A stretch of 10,268 bases of DNA from JASFTV01 sp050050615. GTDB taxonomy: Bacteria; Desulfobacterota; DSM-4660; Desulfatiglandales; HGW-15. The DNA lies in assembly GCA_050050615.1 (NCBI GenBank), contig JASFTV010000106.1, positions 1 through 10,268 of the forward strand, in the 5' to 3' direction. Under the pieces are notes generated by a model. That model ran no database searches and had not been told where the DNA came from. It saw only the letters and a program-made list of their open reading frames with translations. The position numbers were made by a program, and so were the translations under genes. Positions 1 through 6,564 of this stretch are shown in pieces; the stretch's first letter is position 1; each line of letters opens with the position of its first letter.

Positions 1-1
1 T

Positions 2-1147
2 TTTTATTTTGCAGGGGATGGAAACAGTCCTCTTAGGGTCGTATATACTGAAAACCCTAATCAACTGCGCTCCTCGCTCCTGTACCCGATGACCGCCGAG
101 GGGGCATGGGATGGGTTGAGAAATATTGCTGTTGAGGAAATCTGGATCGACGGTTTGATGCCCTCTAAATCCATAGATCTGCTTCAGTCGCAGATAAGAA
201 AAGCGCATGAAAGGCTGCTGGACTTTAAGCGCTACGATGCGGAGGTGCTCTACAAAGTCAGCGACTTCAGAAGACTGGTCAATCTGCTTTATATCATAAG
301 GCTCTCAGAAAAGATGGGAATTTCCACCCGCCTTGATCCGGTCCTCTCTTTTCCCCTTGGCGCAAATTCCATAAGCATTCTTGAGGCAGCTTTGGCCTAT
401 CACACCCTTGTGACCGGCAAGATCTATCCACTCGGAGATGAGAAAAAGAGCAGCATGGTACCGATCATCACAAAAATGGTGGACAGAGAAAGTAACACGA
501 TCTGGGAATATAGCACGCAACCAAAAAATATTTTATCCAAGAGGGTTTCCGGCCAGGTTTCAGAAATTCTGCGCTTGGTCGTGGAAAATGGTACCGGAAG
601 AGGAGCAAAGGATGCGGTTCACCTAATCATGGACTTTGAGAATGAAAAGATTGAGATTCCCATTCCATCCCTTGGGAAAACAGGTACCGCAAACAGGTTT
701 ACCAACTCAAGTTTTGTTGGCATAATCCCTGGAGCGACTGGGGAATCGAGTGAACTCGGTCTGGAGCGAGGCTACGTCATTGCGAGTTATATCGGCTATG
801 ATGACAACCGCCCTATGAAGGGGAAACAGATTGCCATTTATGGGGCATCCGGTGCCCTACCTCTCTGGATCGACACGGTGAATACGATTGTGAACAGCCC
901 CGCATATAAGAAAGGGGTGCAGGTCGCTGATCTGGCCTTTAATGCCCAATCGTTCCAGATGGTGGCAACCAAGGGACTCCATCCCGTTTCAGTTTCACCG
1001 ACCACCGGGCTTCCCCCGGAATATCACAAACCAAATCCTCCCCCCAACCTTTTCCAGGTCCTGGCCGACGGTAGCGTTGAGGGGGAGACCTTGGTTCTCA
1101 AAAGAGCGTTTGAACCGCTGAGAGGAGTCTACGATGAGAAAAAGTAA
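2..1147 (+). CDS. Penicillin-binding protein, transpeptidase C-terminal part (5' end outside window)
   Basis: The frame is open from base 2, so the gene starts upstream and only about 381 C-terminal codons are visible. The product should cross-link peptidoglycan in the periplasm. The diagnostic feature is the KTG box (GKTGTA, codons at 677-685), followed by the usual class A PBP pattern: an FVG strand, a GYDDNRPM segment, then GASGALPLW. Upstream, the SILEAALAYHTLVTGKIYP helix-turn matches the region before KTG in PBP1-type enzymes. The SxxK nucleophile motif is not visible and probably lies outside the window. The SxN motif is not obvious: the expected place (near 250-275) reads VSDFRR rather than SxN. 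The extension after the domain is Pro-rich (PPEYHKPNPPPN). The next gene overlaps the last 14 bases. Family assignment is firm; whether a glycosyltransferase domain lies upstream cannot be seen. Confidence 0.85.
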   Translation, partial: FYFAGDGNSPLRVVYTENPNQLRSSLLYPMTAEGAWDGLRNIAVEEIWIDGLMPSKSIDLLQSQIRKAHERLLDFKRYDAEVLYKVSDFRRLVNLLYIIRLSEKMGISTRLDPVLSFPLGANSISILEAALAYHTLVTGKIYPLGDEKKSSMVPIITKMVDRESNTIWEYSTQPKNILSKRVSGQVSEILRLVVENGTGRGAKDAVHLIMDFENEKIEIPIPSLGKTGTANRFTNSSFVGIIPGATGESSELGLERGYVIASYIGYDDNRPMKGKQIAIYGASGALPLWIDTVNTIVNSPAYKKGVQVADLAFNAQSFQMVATKGLHPVSVSPTTGLPPEYHKPNPPPNLFQVLADGSVEGETLVLKRAFEPLRGVYDEKK

Positions 1148-2525
1148 AAGCCTTGAGATGGTCGTCATCCTTTTATGGATCATATCTCTCTGTTTTGCCT
1201 GCCTGCCTGAGACTCGGACACGGATCGTGGTGGGACCCGAGGGGGTTGAGGCCCCGCATCCCCTTTTGCCCGCCGACCAGCTGGACGATAGAATTGCCTC
1301 CCTGAGCAATTTGGTGGAGACTCAAGAGCTGGACGAAGAGGATCACCAATTAGCGATGAGCCTATTATCCACCTATAAAGCGATTAGACAAAGTACTGAA
1401 AATCGTGGAACCGATGAGGATCACCAGAAGATTATTCGCCTTCTTTATGAAAATTTGGGCCGGATTGAGGAAAAATATTTTTTGAGAACCAAACCTTATG
1501 AAGCGCAATATCCCGATGTACTTCATCTTTTTACACTTGAAAGAAAAAGGATTCTTGATGATTACCTCTCCAGAAATTACCAAGGCGTCATCGAAGGTTG
1601 CCTGAAGTTGGAAAACAGATTTGGCCCTGATTCACTAACCCCGGACCTGGGTCTCCTCTTTGCCATATCCCTCGCGGAACAGGGCATGACGAACGAAGCG
1701 ATCAGGGTTGGTGAAAAGATCATTCGCGAACTTGGAGGGAAGCCTGACCTTGTTGATCTTCGGGCAAATATCATAGAATGGTATCTTGCGCTCGGTGATC
1801 GAAAACAAGCGACCCAGATCTACGAAAAATGGCTGGATACGCTCGATGAACAGGAGGCACTCCTCAAAAAGGCGAAACACAGGCTTTCAGGACAGGCACA
1901 GAATATGACTACGCCGGAGAGCGCAACTGAAAAACTTGCCTCTCTTGGCCGGAGTGAAACAGAAGAACCGGCTTCTGTCGAGGATATTCTCAGCAAAGTG
2001 GATGAACTGGTGAAACGACACCAATTTGAAAGAGCAAAATTCTTGTTGATTCAGCAGAGGATTCGATCCCAGGAAGGGCCACTGACAGAGATTATTGATG
2101 AAGCACTAAAATCTGTTGAGCTGGCCGAAGATAGATATCATCAAGAGGAACGGGCCAGGGCCGCTCTGAGAGAAGAGACCCTGAAGACCGCTGCACGTTT
2201 GATCGAAGAGGAGAAGTACGAAGATGCGATTTCCAGGCTCGAAATCCTTATTAACGGCCAAACAGGGGGCCCAAAGGCGGACGCGCTCAAGGCGCTTGCC
2301 ATAGAAAAATTGATTAACCGCGAGAGAAACAGAGCAGCGAAACTCTTTCTGATGGCCAGGCAGACCACGGAACCTTCGAAGAAGGAGAAACTTCTCCGCT
2401 CCTCTCACAACATACTTAAAGCATTGGCTGAGAAATATCCTACATCCCCCTTAAATAAAAAGATAAATGATCATATCATCAGGATAGAGGAGGAGCTCGA
2501 AAAACTAAGACACGAGCCTGGTTGA
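1134..2525 (+). CDS. TPR-rich predicted lipoprotein
   Basis: A 463-residue protein with a basic N-terminus (MRKSKS), a hydrophobic stretch at about residues 9-22 and a cysteine at 23 within LCFAC. This looks like a lipoprotein signal, although Cys at -3 and Phe at -2 are atypical for a lipobox. The rest is almost wholly helical with TPR-like repeats at roughly 138-165, 171-200 and 205-240, and a second set at 283-310, 346-375 and 390-435. The two sets are joined by a polar linker (about 250-280). Such proteins are usually scaffolds held at a membrane; no catalytic motif is visible. The start is well supported by AGGAG at 1123-1127, six bases before ATG. The gene overlaps the PBP gene by 14 bases, which suggests co-translation and a shared envelope role (inference). 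The precise family is not recognised. Confidence 0.75.
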   Translation: MRKSKSLEMVVILLWIISLCFACLPETRTRIVVGPEGVEAPHPLLPADQLDDRIASLSNLVETQELDEEDHQLAMSLLSTYKAIRQSTENRGTDEDHQKIIRLLYENLGRIEEKYFLRTKPYEAQYPDVLHLFTLERKRILDDYLSRNYQGVIEGCLKLENRFGPDSLTPDLGLLFAISLAEQGMTNEAIRVGEKIIRELGGKPDLVDLRANIIEWYLALGDRKQATQIYEKWLDTLDEQEALLKKAKHRLSGQAQNMTTPESATEKLASLGRSETEEPASVEDILSKVDELVKRHQFERAKFLLIQQRIRSQEGPLTEIIDEALKSVELAEDRYHQEERARAALREETLKTAARLIEEEKYEDAISRLEILINGQTGGPKADALKALAIEKLINRERNRAAKLFLMARQTTEPSKKEKLLRSSHNILKALAEKYPTSPLNKKINDHIIRIEEELEKLRHEPG

Positions 2526-2540
2526 TGAGAGCTTTAGCAT

Positions 2541-3479
2541 GTGGCTTCTGATATGAAGGACCTTGAAGGGATACAGGTTATCGGCCTGGGTCAGGCGTGC
2601 GTCGATTACCTCGGGAGACTCTCTGAGTTTCCCCGGGAGGATGAAAAAGTGGAAATCCTGGACCTCCAGCAGCAATGTGGGGGCCCGGCCTCTACGGCCC
2701 TGGTCACGTTGGCCCGCTTGGGCATCAAAACCTCTTTCCTGGGTGCAATTTCCGATGATCCCTTTGGCGTAGAGATCGTAAAAGGGCTCGAGAAAGAAGG
2801 AATCGATTTTCGGTTTTTGAAAATCACACCCGGCTATACCTCTCAATTCGCATTTATTGCGATCAGCAAAGAGGGGGGAAACAGGACCATTTTCTGGCAC
2901 AGGGGAAGCGCTCCTCACCTTGGCGGAAACGATGTGGATCTCTCCCCGTTCGGTAAGGCCGAAATCCTCCATGTGGATGGTCTCATGGTGGAAGCCTGCA
3001 CGGAAGCAGCCCGGCAGGCCAAAGAATTGGGGCTTAAGGTGGTGATGGATGCAGGGACCATGAGAGAAGGATCCCGGGAACTGGTTTCCCTGATCGATGT
3101 GCTCATCGCTTCCAAAAAATTTGCTGACCCTCTGGTCGGTCCGGGTGCACAGGTTGAAGAGGGCCTCAAGGCCTTGTATTCCCTGGGTCCCGAGGCGGTC
3201 GTTATCACGATGGGTTCAGAGGGCAGCCTTGGTTGGGATGGGAGAGAGGTCATCCTGCAAAAGGCTTTCCCTATCAATGCAGAGGATACAACAGGCGCAG
3301 GGGATGTCTATCATGGGGCATATATCTATGGGCTGCTTCAGGGCTGGGGTATGCGTGGGTGTATGCGCTTTGGCTCGGCTGTCTCTGCGCTCAAATGCAG
3401 GGCCATTGGGGCACGACAGGGCATTCCGCACCACCTCGAAGAAATAGAAGCATTTATGGCCAACTTCCCTCATATCTAA
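2541..3479 (+). CDS. PfkB-family carbohydrate kinase
   Basis: A 312-residue cytoplasmic kinase of the ribokinase/PfkB fold, expected to phosphorylate a sugar or nucleoside hydroxyl with ATP. The N-terminal substrate-binding pattern is present (GLGQACVDY, then GGPASTALVTLARLG at about 47-61, then FLGAISDDPFG). The C-terminal signature DTTGAGDVYHGA carries the catalytic Asp and the anion hole. The segment after it (SALKC....GARQGIP) resembles the sulfofructose kinase YihV and related kinases, but the substrate cannot be fixed from sequence, and no sulfoglycolysis genes are nearby. The GTG at 2541 gives the longest product and has AGAG about ten bases upstream. An in-frame ATG at 2553 would remove four residues and is a real alternative. 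It follows the lipoprotein gene by 15 bases, so it is probably in the same transcript, without an obvious functional link. Confidence 0.88.
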   Translation: MASDMKDLEGIQVIGLGQACVDYLGRLSEFPREDEKVEILDLQQQCGGPASTALVTLARLGIKTSFLGAISDDPFGVEIVKGLEKEGIDFRFLKITPGYTSQFAFIAISKEGGNRTIFWHRGSAPHLGGNDVDLSPFGKAEILHVDGLMVEACTEAARQAKELGLKVVMDAGTMREGSRELVSLIDVLIASKKFADPLVGPGAQVEEGLKALYSLGPEAVVITMGSEGSLGWDGREVILQKAFPINAEDTTGAGDVYHGAYIYGLLQGWGMRGCMRFGSAVSALKCRAIGARQGIPHHLEEIEAFMANFPHI

Positions 3480-3567
3480 CCTGAATTATTCAGTCAAAAG
3501 CGGCTGAGCCATTCTTTACAACTCCGAATTCAGTATTATTTTAAAACTGTAGAAAAGATCTAGAGGG

Positions 3568-3590
3568 TCCCAGAAAAACTGGGAATTCTT
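3568..3590 (+). terminator. Weak hairpin after the kinase gene
   Basis: TCCCAG (3568-3573) pairs with CTGGGA (3579-3584) across an A5 loop and is followed by ATTCTT. The stem is only six pairs and the T tract is poor, so at best this is a weak or attenuating terminator for the kinase transcript. Confidence 0.25.
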
Positions 3591-3937
3591 CAGATGATAA
3601 GATCCGGGACATTTATGGTTCGTGTGTTCTTTGACAGTATGCCTGGATGCCATCCAACTTCAACACGGCGAAAAAAACCAAGTCAGGGCTTTAAGGGTCC
3701 TACAAAGGTCATTGATAGAAAGGGGAGTTTCGAGGTGGCACATAGGCAAGCTTCTCGGATGTTCGTGCATCTTCTCTGGCGGGCAATCTCAATCTTTTTC
3801 TGCAAAAAAGATGGCCCCGGAGTCAATAACGGCATTCCCGGAAGTCACGATGTTGTTTGGTCGCGTTGGAAGGTTAACTCATAGCCTAACTTTTTATGTA
3901 AAGAATGTTCATTGGTCAATGTGCTTTGACCGCAACC

Positions 3938-3974
3938 ACGACCCGCAGGTCACCCTCCTGCGGGTCGTTTTTTT
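3938..3974 (+). terminator. Strong rho-independent terminator
   Basis: ACGACCCGCAGG (3938-3949) pairs perfectly with CCTGCGGGTCGT (3957-3968) across a seven-base loop, followed by seven T (3968-3974). The other strand has no T tract, so it acts only on + strand transcription. It lies 458 bases past the kinase stop. It therefore either ends a long 3' untranslated region or ends a separate small transcript within 3480-3937. It also shields the converging dinB gene. Confidence 0.9.
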
Positions 3975-3984
3975 CCTGGAGAAG

Positions 3985-4048
3985 AGGTGTCAGGCAGGAC
4001 TTAGCGCAAATCTTTAAATGAGCTGTGCTGTGAGAGGCGTTGACACCT
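3985..4048 (-). terminator. Possible weak terminator or inverted repeat after dinB
   Basis: AGGTGTCA (3985-3992) and TGACACCT (4041-4048) are perfect 8-base inverted arms, 48 bases apart, starting five bases after the dinB stop. On the - strand the second arm is followed by CTTCTCC rather than a T run, so intrinsic termination would be inefficient. The pairing may also be fortuitous. Confidence 0.25.
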
Positions 4049-4053
4049 TTCCT

Positions 4054-5217
4054 TTAAACGAGACCGCCTCGCTTGATGGCGTCCCTGCCGAATCTATCCC
4101 TGATGACATCCACCGCCTTTTCTACATCTCCCCAGGATTTTGCCCTAGAATCGCCTTTGTCAAAGAGGCTGAGTTGCTTTGGGGCCTCATGGGCCGAGAC
4201 AAGGTTTGAAACCCCTATCCCAATCAACCTGAATTTTCCAGAGAGATCAAACTCTTCCAAAAGCTGCAGGCCCCGTTCGTAAAGGGTATTGGTAGAATGG
4301 GTCGACGCCTCTAAGGTCAGGCTCCTGGTGATCAGGGTAAAGTCACTTCGCTTCAACTTCACGGTGACCGTCCCGCCTTTCAATCCTTTATTCCTGAGTC
4401 TTCTTCCCACGATTTCGGCCTGGGCCAAGAGTTCCTGTTTGAGGAGTTCCATATCACTCGTATCGGCTCGCAGCGTTTCCTCGCTGCTGATCGACTTCGC
4501 TTCCCTGTAGGGAACGACAGGGGAGTCGTCGATCCCTTTGCAAAGAGCCAGCAATCTTGATCCAAATTTCCCTATTTTTTCAGAGAGCGTATGTTCTGTT
4601 ATTCTCCTGATGTCACCCAAGGTGATGACACCCAGGTTTCGCAACCTTTGCGCCGTCTTTTTGCCGACGCCCGGGACCTGCTTTATAGGAAGACGAGCAA
4701 TGAATGGGTCAACGTCACTGTGGGCGATAATGGTGAGACCATCCGGTTTATGCATGTCCGAGGCAATCTTGGCCAAGACCTTATTGGGAGCAATGCCAAT
4801 GGAACAACTCAGGGAGGTTGTCTGCTTGATCCCCTGCTTGAGTTTCCTGGCGATCGCTTCATGCGAACCGTACAGTCTGTCCAATCCAGAGATATCCATA
4901 TAGGCTTCATCAATGGAGACTTGCTCAATGAGCGGTGAGTAACTTTCCAGAATAGCCATGACCTGCTCAGAGACCTCTTTGTAACGACCCATTCTGACCG
5001 GCCTGAAGACGGCTTTTGGACACCTTTTTTTCGCTTGAAAAATGGGCATGGCGGAGTGGATACCAAATTTTCTGGCCTCATAGCTTGCTGCCGAAACAAC
5101 GCCCCTGTTGGAGGTCCCGCCTACAATGACAGGCCTTCCCCTGAGTTCCGGGTTGTCCATCTGTTCCACAGAGGCGTAAAAGGCGTCCATGTCTAGGTGC
5201 AGAATGACTCGCTCCAT
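4054..5217 (-). CDS. dinB: DNA polymerase IV (Y-family translesion polymerase)
   Basis: A 387-residue Y-family polymerase that copies past damaged bases and extends mispaired ends. All hallmarks are visible. The N-terminal LHLDMDAFYASVEQ motif carries catalytic D9 and the aromatic steric gate (Y14 by alignment), and SIDEAYMDIS carries D103/E104. A helix-hairpin-helix segment (QVPGVGKKTAQRLRNLG) follows in the thumb, then the little-finger domain. QLSLF at 348-352 matches the beta-clamp binding motif. It sits about 35 residues before the end, rather than at the extreme C-terminus as in E. coli. Length is close to the family norm. ATG at 5217 follows the stop of the nuclease gene after only four bases, so translation is probably coupled. 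No LexA-type operator was seen upstream of the presumed operon. Confidence 0.97.
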   Translation of the reverse strand: MERVILHLDMDAFYASVEQMDNPELRGRPVIVGGTSNRGVVSAASYEARKFGIHSAMPIFQAKKRCPKAVFRPVRMGRYKEVSEQVMAILESYSPLIEQVSIDEAYMDISGLDRLYGSHEAIARKLKQGIKQTTSLSCSIGIAPNKVLAKIASDMHKPDGLTIIAHSDVDPFIARLPIKQVPGVGKKTAQRLRNLGVITLGDIRRITEHTLSEKIGKFGSRLLALCKGIDDSPVVPYREAKSISSEETLRADTSDMELLKQELLAQAEIVGRRLRNKGLKGGTVTVKLKRSDFTLITRSLTLEASTHSTNTLYERGLQLLEEFDLSGKFRLIGIGVSNLVSAHEAPKQLSLFDKGDSRAKSWGDVEKAVDVIRDRFGRDAIKRGGLV

Positions 5218-5221
5218 GGCC

Positions 5222-6022
5222 TCAACCTTTACCGCTCATACTCATTTCGGGCTGGTCCGCCGCTTCCAGTTGACTTCTCTCCGCCTGAGGCAACAACCGG
5301 CTCTTCATTTTCTGGAAACCGGCTTGCATTAGAGGTTCAAGGTTCACGATATCTGCTGTGTTGTATTTGATCAATAGATCCAACGCTAATGGATCCCCCC
5401 ATTGGTGCGCTTTCCAGAGCTTCACGGCGTCATATCCGTCCATGCCGTCGATGTCGCGATCACGCACAAGGCCGAACTGTCTTTCAATGCTTTTGAGCCC
5501 ACCCCGATAGCCCAGCCTTTTCAGAAAGAAACGAAGATCAATATGGGCTGGAGGGAGGGAAATATTTGGGAAGGAGCGGCGAATAAAGGGCAAGTCAAAG
5601 CTCCCCCCGTTGAAGGTAATGATTAGATCGTAGCCTGCTATAGCGGATTCAAAATCATGGAGATTCACCCCATTCACAAACGCCCGCACACCGTAGCCAT
5701 CATAGATCCCAATCACCGTGATCTCGTCCACACCCAGATATCCTCCGCTCGTCTCTATATCCAAATAAACGGCTTTGCTTTTGAAGGCTTGGTAGAATCG
5801 CCACATGTGGGCTGAAGAAACCCGATCCCTGAAAAAACGGATGTCATTCTGATGCGTGAAGGATTTCTCGAGTTCGCTCCGTACAAAGGCATCACGGGAA
5901 TGGTTGAAAATCGGCCTTTTGCAATTCAGGAATTGTTCCCAAGTATAGATGCCCCCCTGCCAAAGCTTTTGCTCGGTCTTCTCTCCGATACCCTGGATGT
6001 GAATAAAGGTGCGCTCCAGCAA
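5222..6022 (-). CDS. YprB-like RNase H-fold DEDDy exonuclease
   Basis: A 266-residue protein of the RNase_H_2/YprB type, predicted to be a metal-dependent 3'-5' exonuclease. Catalytic residues of a DEDDy nuclease are visible: D88 and E90 in VYLDIETSG, D143 in FNGGSFDLPFI, D162 in HIDLRFF, and Y220/D224 in YNTAD. The N-terminus (FIHIQGIGEKTEQKLWQGG) looks like a small helix-hairpin-helix DNA-binding element. The start is TTG at 6022: an in-frame TGA lies at 6037-6035, there is no early ATG (the next Met is at about residue 73), and GAGG at 6036-6033 is ten bases upstream. It follows the DUF2784 gene by 20 bases and precedes dinB by four, so it belongs to the dinB operon. The substrate is not known; a DNA repair role is inferred from the neighbour. 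Confidence 0.88.
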   Translation of the reverse strand: MLERTFIHIQGIGEKTEQKLWQGGIYTWEQFLNCKRPIFNHSRDAFVRSELEKSFTHQNDIRFFRDRVSSAHMWRFYQAFKSKAVYLDIETSGGYLGVDEITVIGIYDGYGVRAFVNGVNLHDFESAIAGYDLIITFNGGSFDLPFIRRSFPNISLPPAHIDLRFFLKRLGYRGGLKSIERQFGLVRDRDIDGMDGYDAVKLWKAHQWGDPLALDLLIKYNTADIVNLEPLMQAGFQKMKSRLLPQAERSQLEAADQPEMSMSGKG

Positions 6023-6042
6023 ACCGTCTTCGCCTCAGTCCA

Positions 6043-6432
6043 TCATGTTCGATACCTAAAGATACGATCCAGAATATGGGTCTTCTTGGCGAGATAGGCG
6101 TACCCGATCATGTAGAGGGAGACGAAGATGATTTCGCCCACCCTGATGATCTTTTCCGGCAGATCCGGATAGACCAGGTCTTGTACGTACTTTGCTACGA
6201 ACGGTCCCATGTAGGCTGATCCGGGATCGTGCAATGCATGGAAGTGGTTTTCCAAGTACGTCAAAGGGCAATACCACCCCATAATGTTCAGAAGGAGCGA
6301 AAAAAGAAGCCCTGCCCCATGAAATACCGCAATCCTGGGTTTTTTCAGGGCAAAGATCAACCCGAATACAAGAAAAAGAATCCATAAGAAGTGCAACAGG
6401 ATAACAAGATCAGCGAGGAGTCCGTATATCAC
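6043..6432 (-). CDS. DUF2784 family small membrane protein
   Basis: A 129-residue inner-membrane protein. Hydrophobic segments lie at about residues 5-28, 36-55 and 97-116. The conserved GWYCPLTYLENHF motif and the HDPGSAY stretch match the DUF2784 family, whose function is unknown. The start is GTG at 6432, since an in-frame TAG lies seven codons upstream; an upstream ATG is out of frame. GGGAG and GAAGGG just before GTG can serve as the ribosome binding site. It heads the group DUF2784-nuclease-dinB with a 20-base gap to the next gene. A link to DNA repair is not implied by the family and may only reflect shared transcription. Confidence 0.85.
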   Translation of the reverse strand: MIYGLLADLVILLHFLWILFLVFGLIFALKKPRIAVFHGAGLLFSLLLNIMGWYCPLTYLENHFHALHDPGSAYMGPFVAKYVQDLVYPDLPEKIIRVGEIIFVSLYMIGYAYLAKKTHILDRIFRYRT

Positions 6433-6483
6433 CCCTTCTCCCTCATTCGTCTATTTTCGACTGACCAAGACCCTCGAAGCCTG

Positions 6484-6505
6484 ACCCGTCCAAAATAAGA
6501 CGGGT
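6484..6505. repeat. Hairpin in spacer ahead of DUF2784 gene
   Basis: ACCCGTC (6484-6490) and GACGGGT (6499-6505) form a perfect 7-pair stem with an A-rich 8-base loop. There is no T tract on the - strand, so it is not a convincing terminator for the TIM-barrel gene. It may be a regulatory or mRNA-stability structure in the leader of the DUF2784-nuclease-dinB unit. Confidence 0.4.
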
Positions 6506-6526
6506 TCTAAGCCATCTTCCTCATAT

Positions 6527-6559
6527 AACCGTATGAGCGCCATCCGGAGCGTTACGGTT
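6527..6559 (-). repeat. Hairpin just after the TIM-barrel stop
   Basis: AACCGTA (6527-6533) pairs with TACGGTT (6553-6559), ending five bases after the TAG stop of the TIM-barrel gene. There is a 19-base loop and no T run after it. It could stabilise the 3' end of the upstream transcript or assist rho-dependent termination. Confidence 0.35.
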
Positions 6560-6564
6560 TGTAT

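Larger units (their letters stand above)
3480..4053. other. 574-base region without a convincing gene
   Basis: This lies between the kinase stop and the end of the converging dinB gene. It contains a short palindromic stretch just after the kinase (CTGAATT at 3481-3487 pairing with AATTCAG at 3527-3533), hairpins at 3568-3584 and 3792-3812 (ATCTTTTT/AAAAAGAT), a strong + strand terminator at 3938-3974 and a weak inverted repeat near the dinB end. Two overlapping + frames are open (3594-3884 and 3622-4017). Neither has a ribosome binding site, and the longer one reads through the terminator. One stretch of the longer frame (about 3690-3770) looks faintly helix-turn-helix-like (LIERGVSRWHIGKLLGC), so a decayed transposase or regulator is possible. 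No tRNA, tmRNA, SRP, RNase P or familiar riboswitch core was recognised. Confidence 0.5.

Noticed and set aside
2505..2972. 155-codon - strand frame overlapping the kinase start
   Set aside because: Antisense to the conserved PfkB N-terminus, with no domain or start signal.
3631..3660. TTGACA at 3631-3636 as promoter of a small RNA
   Set aside because: The sequences 16-18 bases downstream (CCAACT, CAACTT) match a -10 box poorly, so it cannot be claimed as a promoter.
3735..3755. TGGCAC followed by AAGC, like a sigma-54 site
   Set aside because: Spacing between the GG and GC elements is wrong by one base and the TTGC part is missing.
4538..4938. Two + strand open frames of 115-121 codons inside dinB
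   Set aside because: They are antisense to conserved polymerase coding sequence and encode nothing recognisable.
6433..6564. LexA operator ahead of the DUF2784-nuclease-dinB unit
   Set aside because: Neither the CTGT-N8-ACAG, the GAAC-N4-GTTC nor the Geobacter-type pattern is present.
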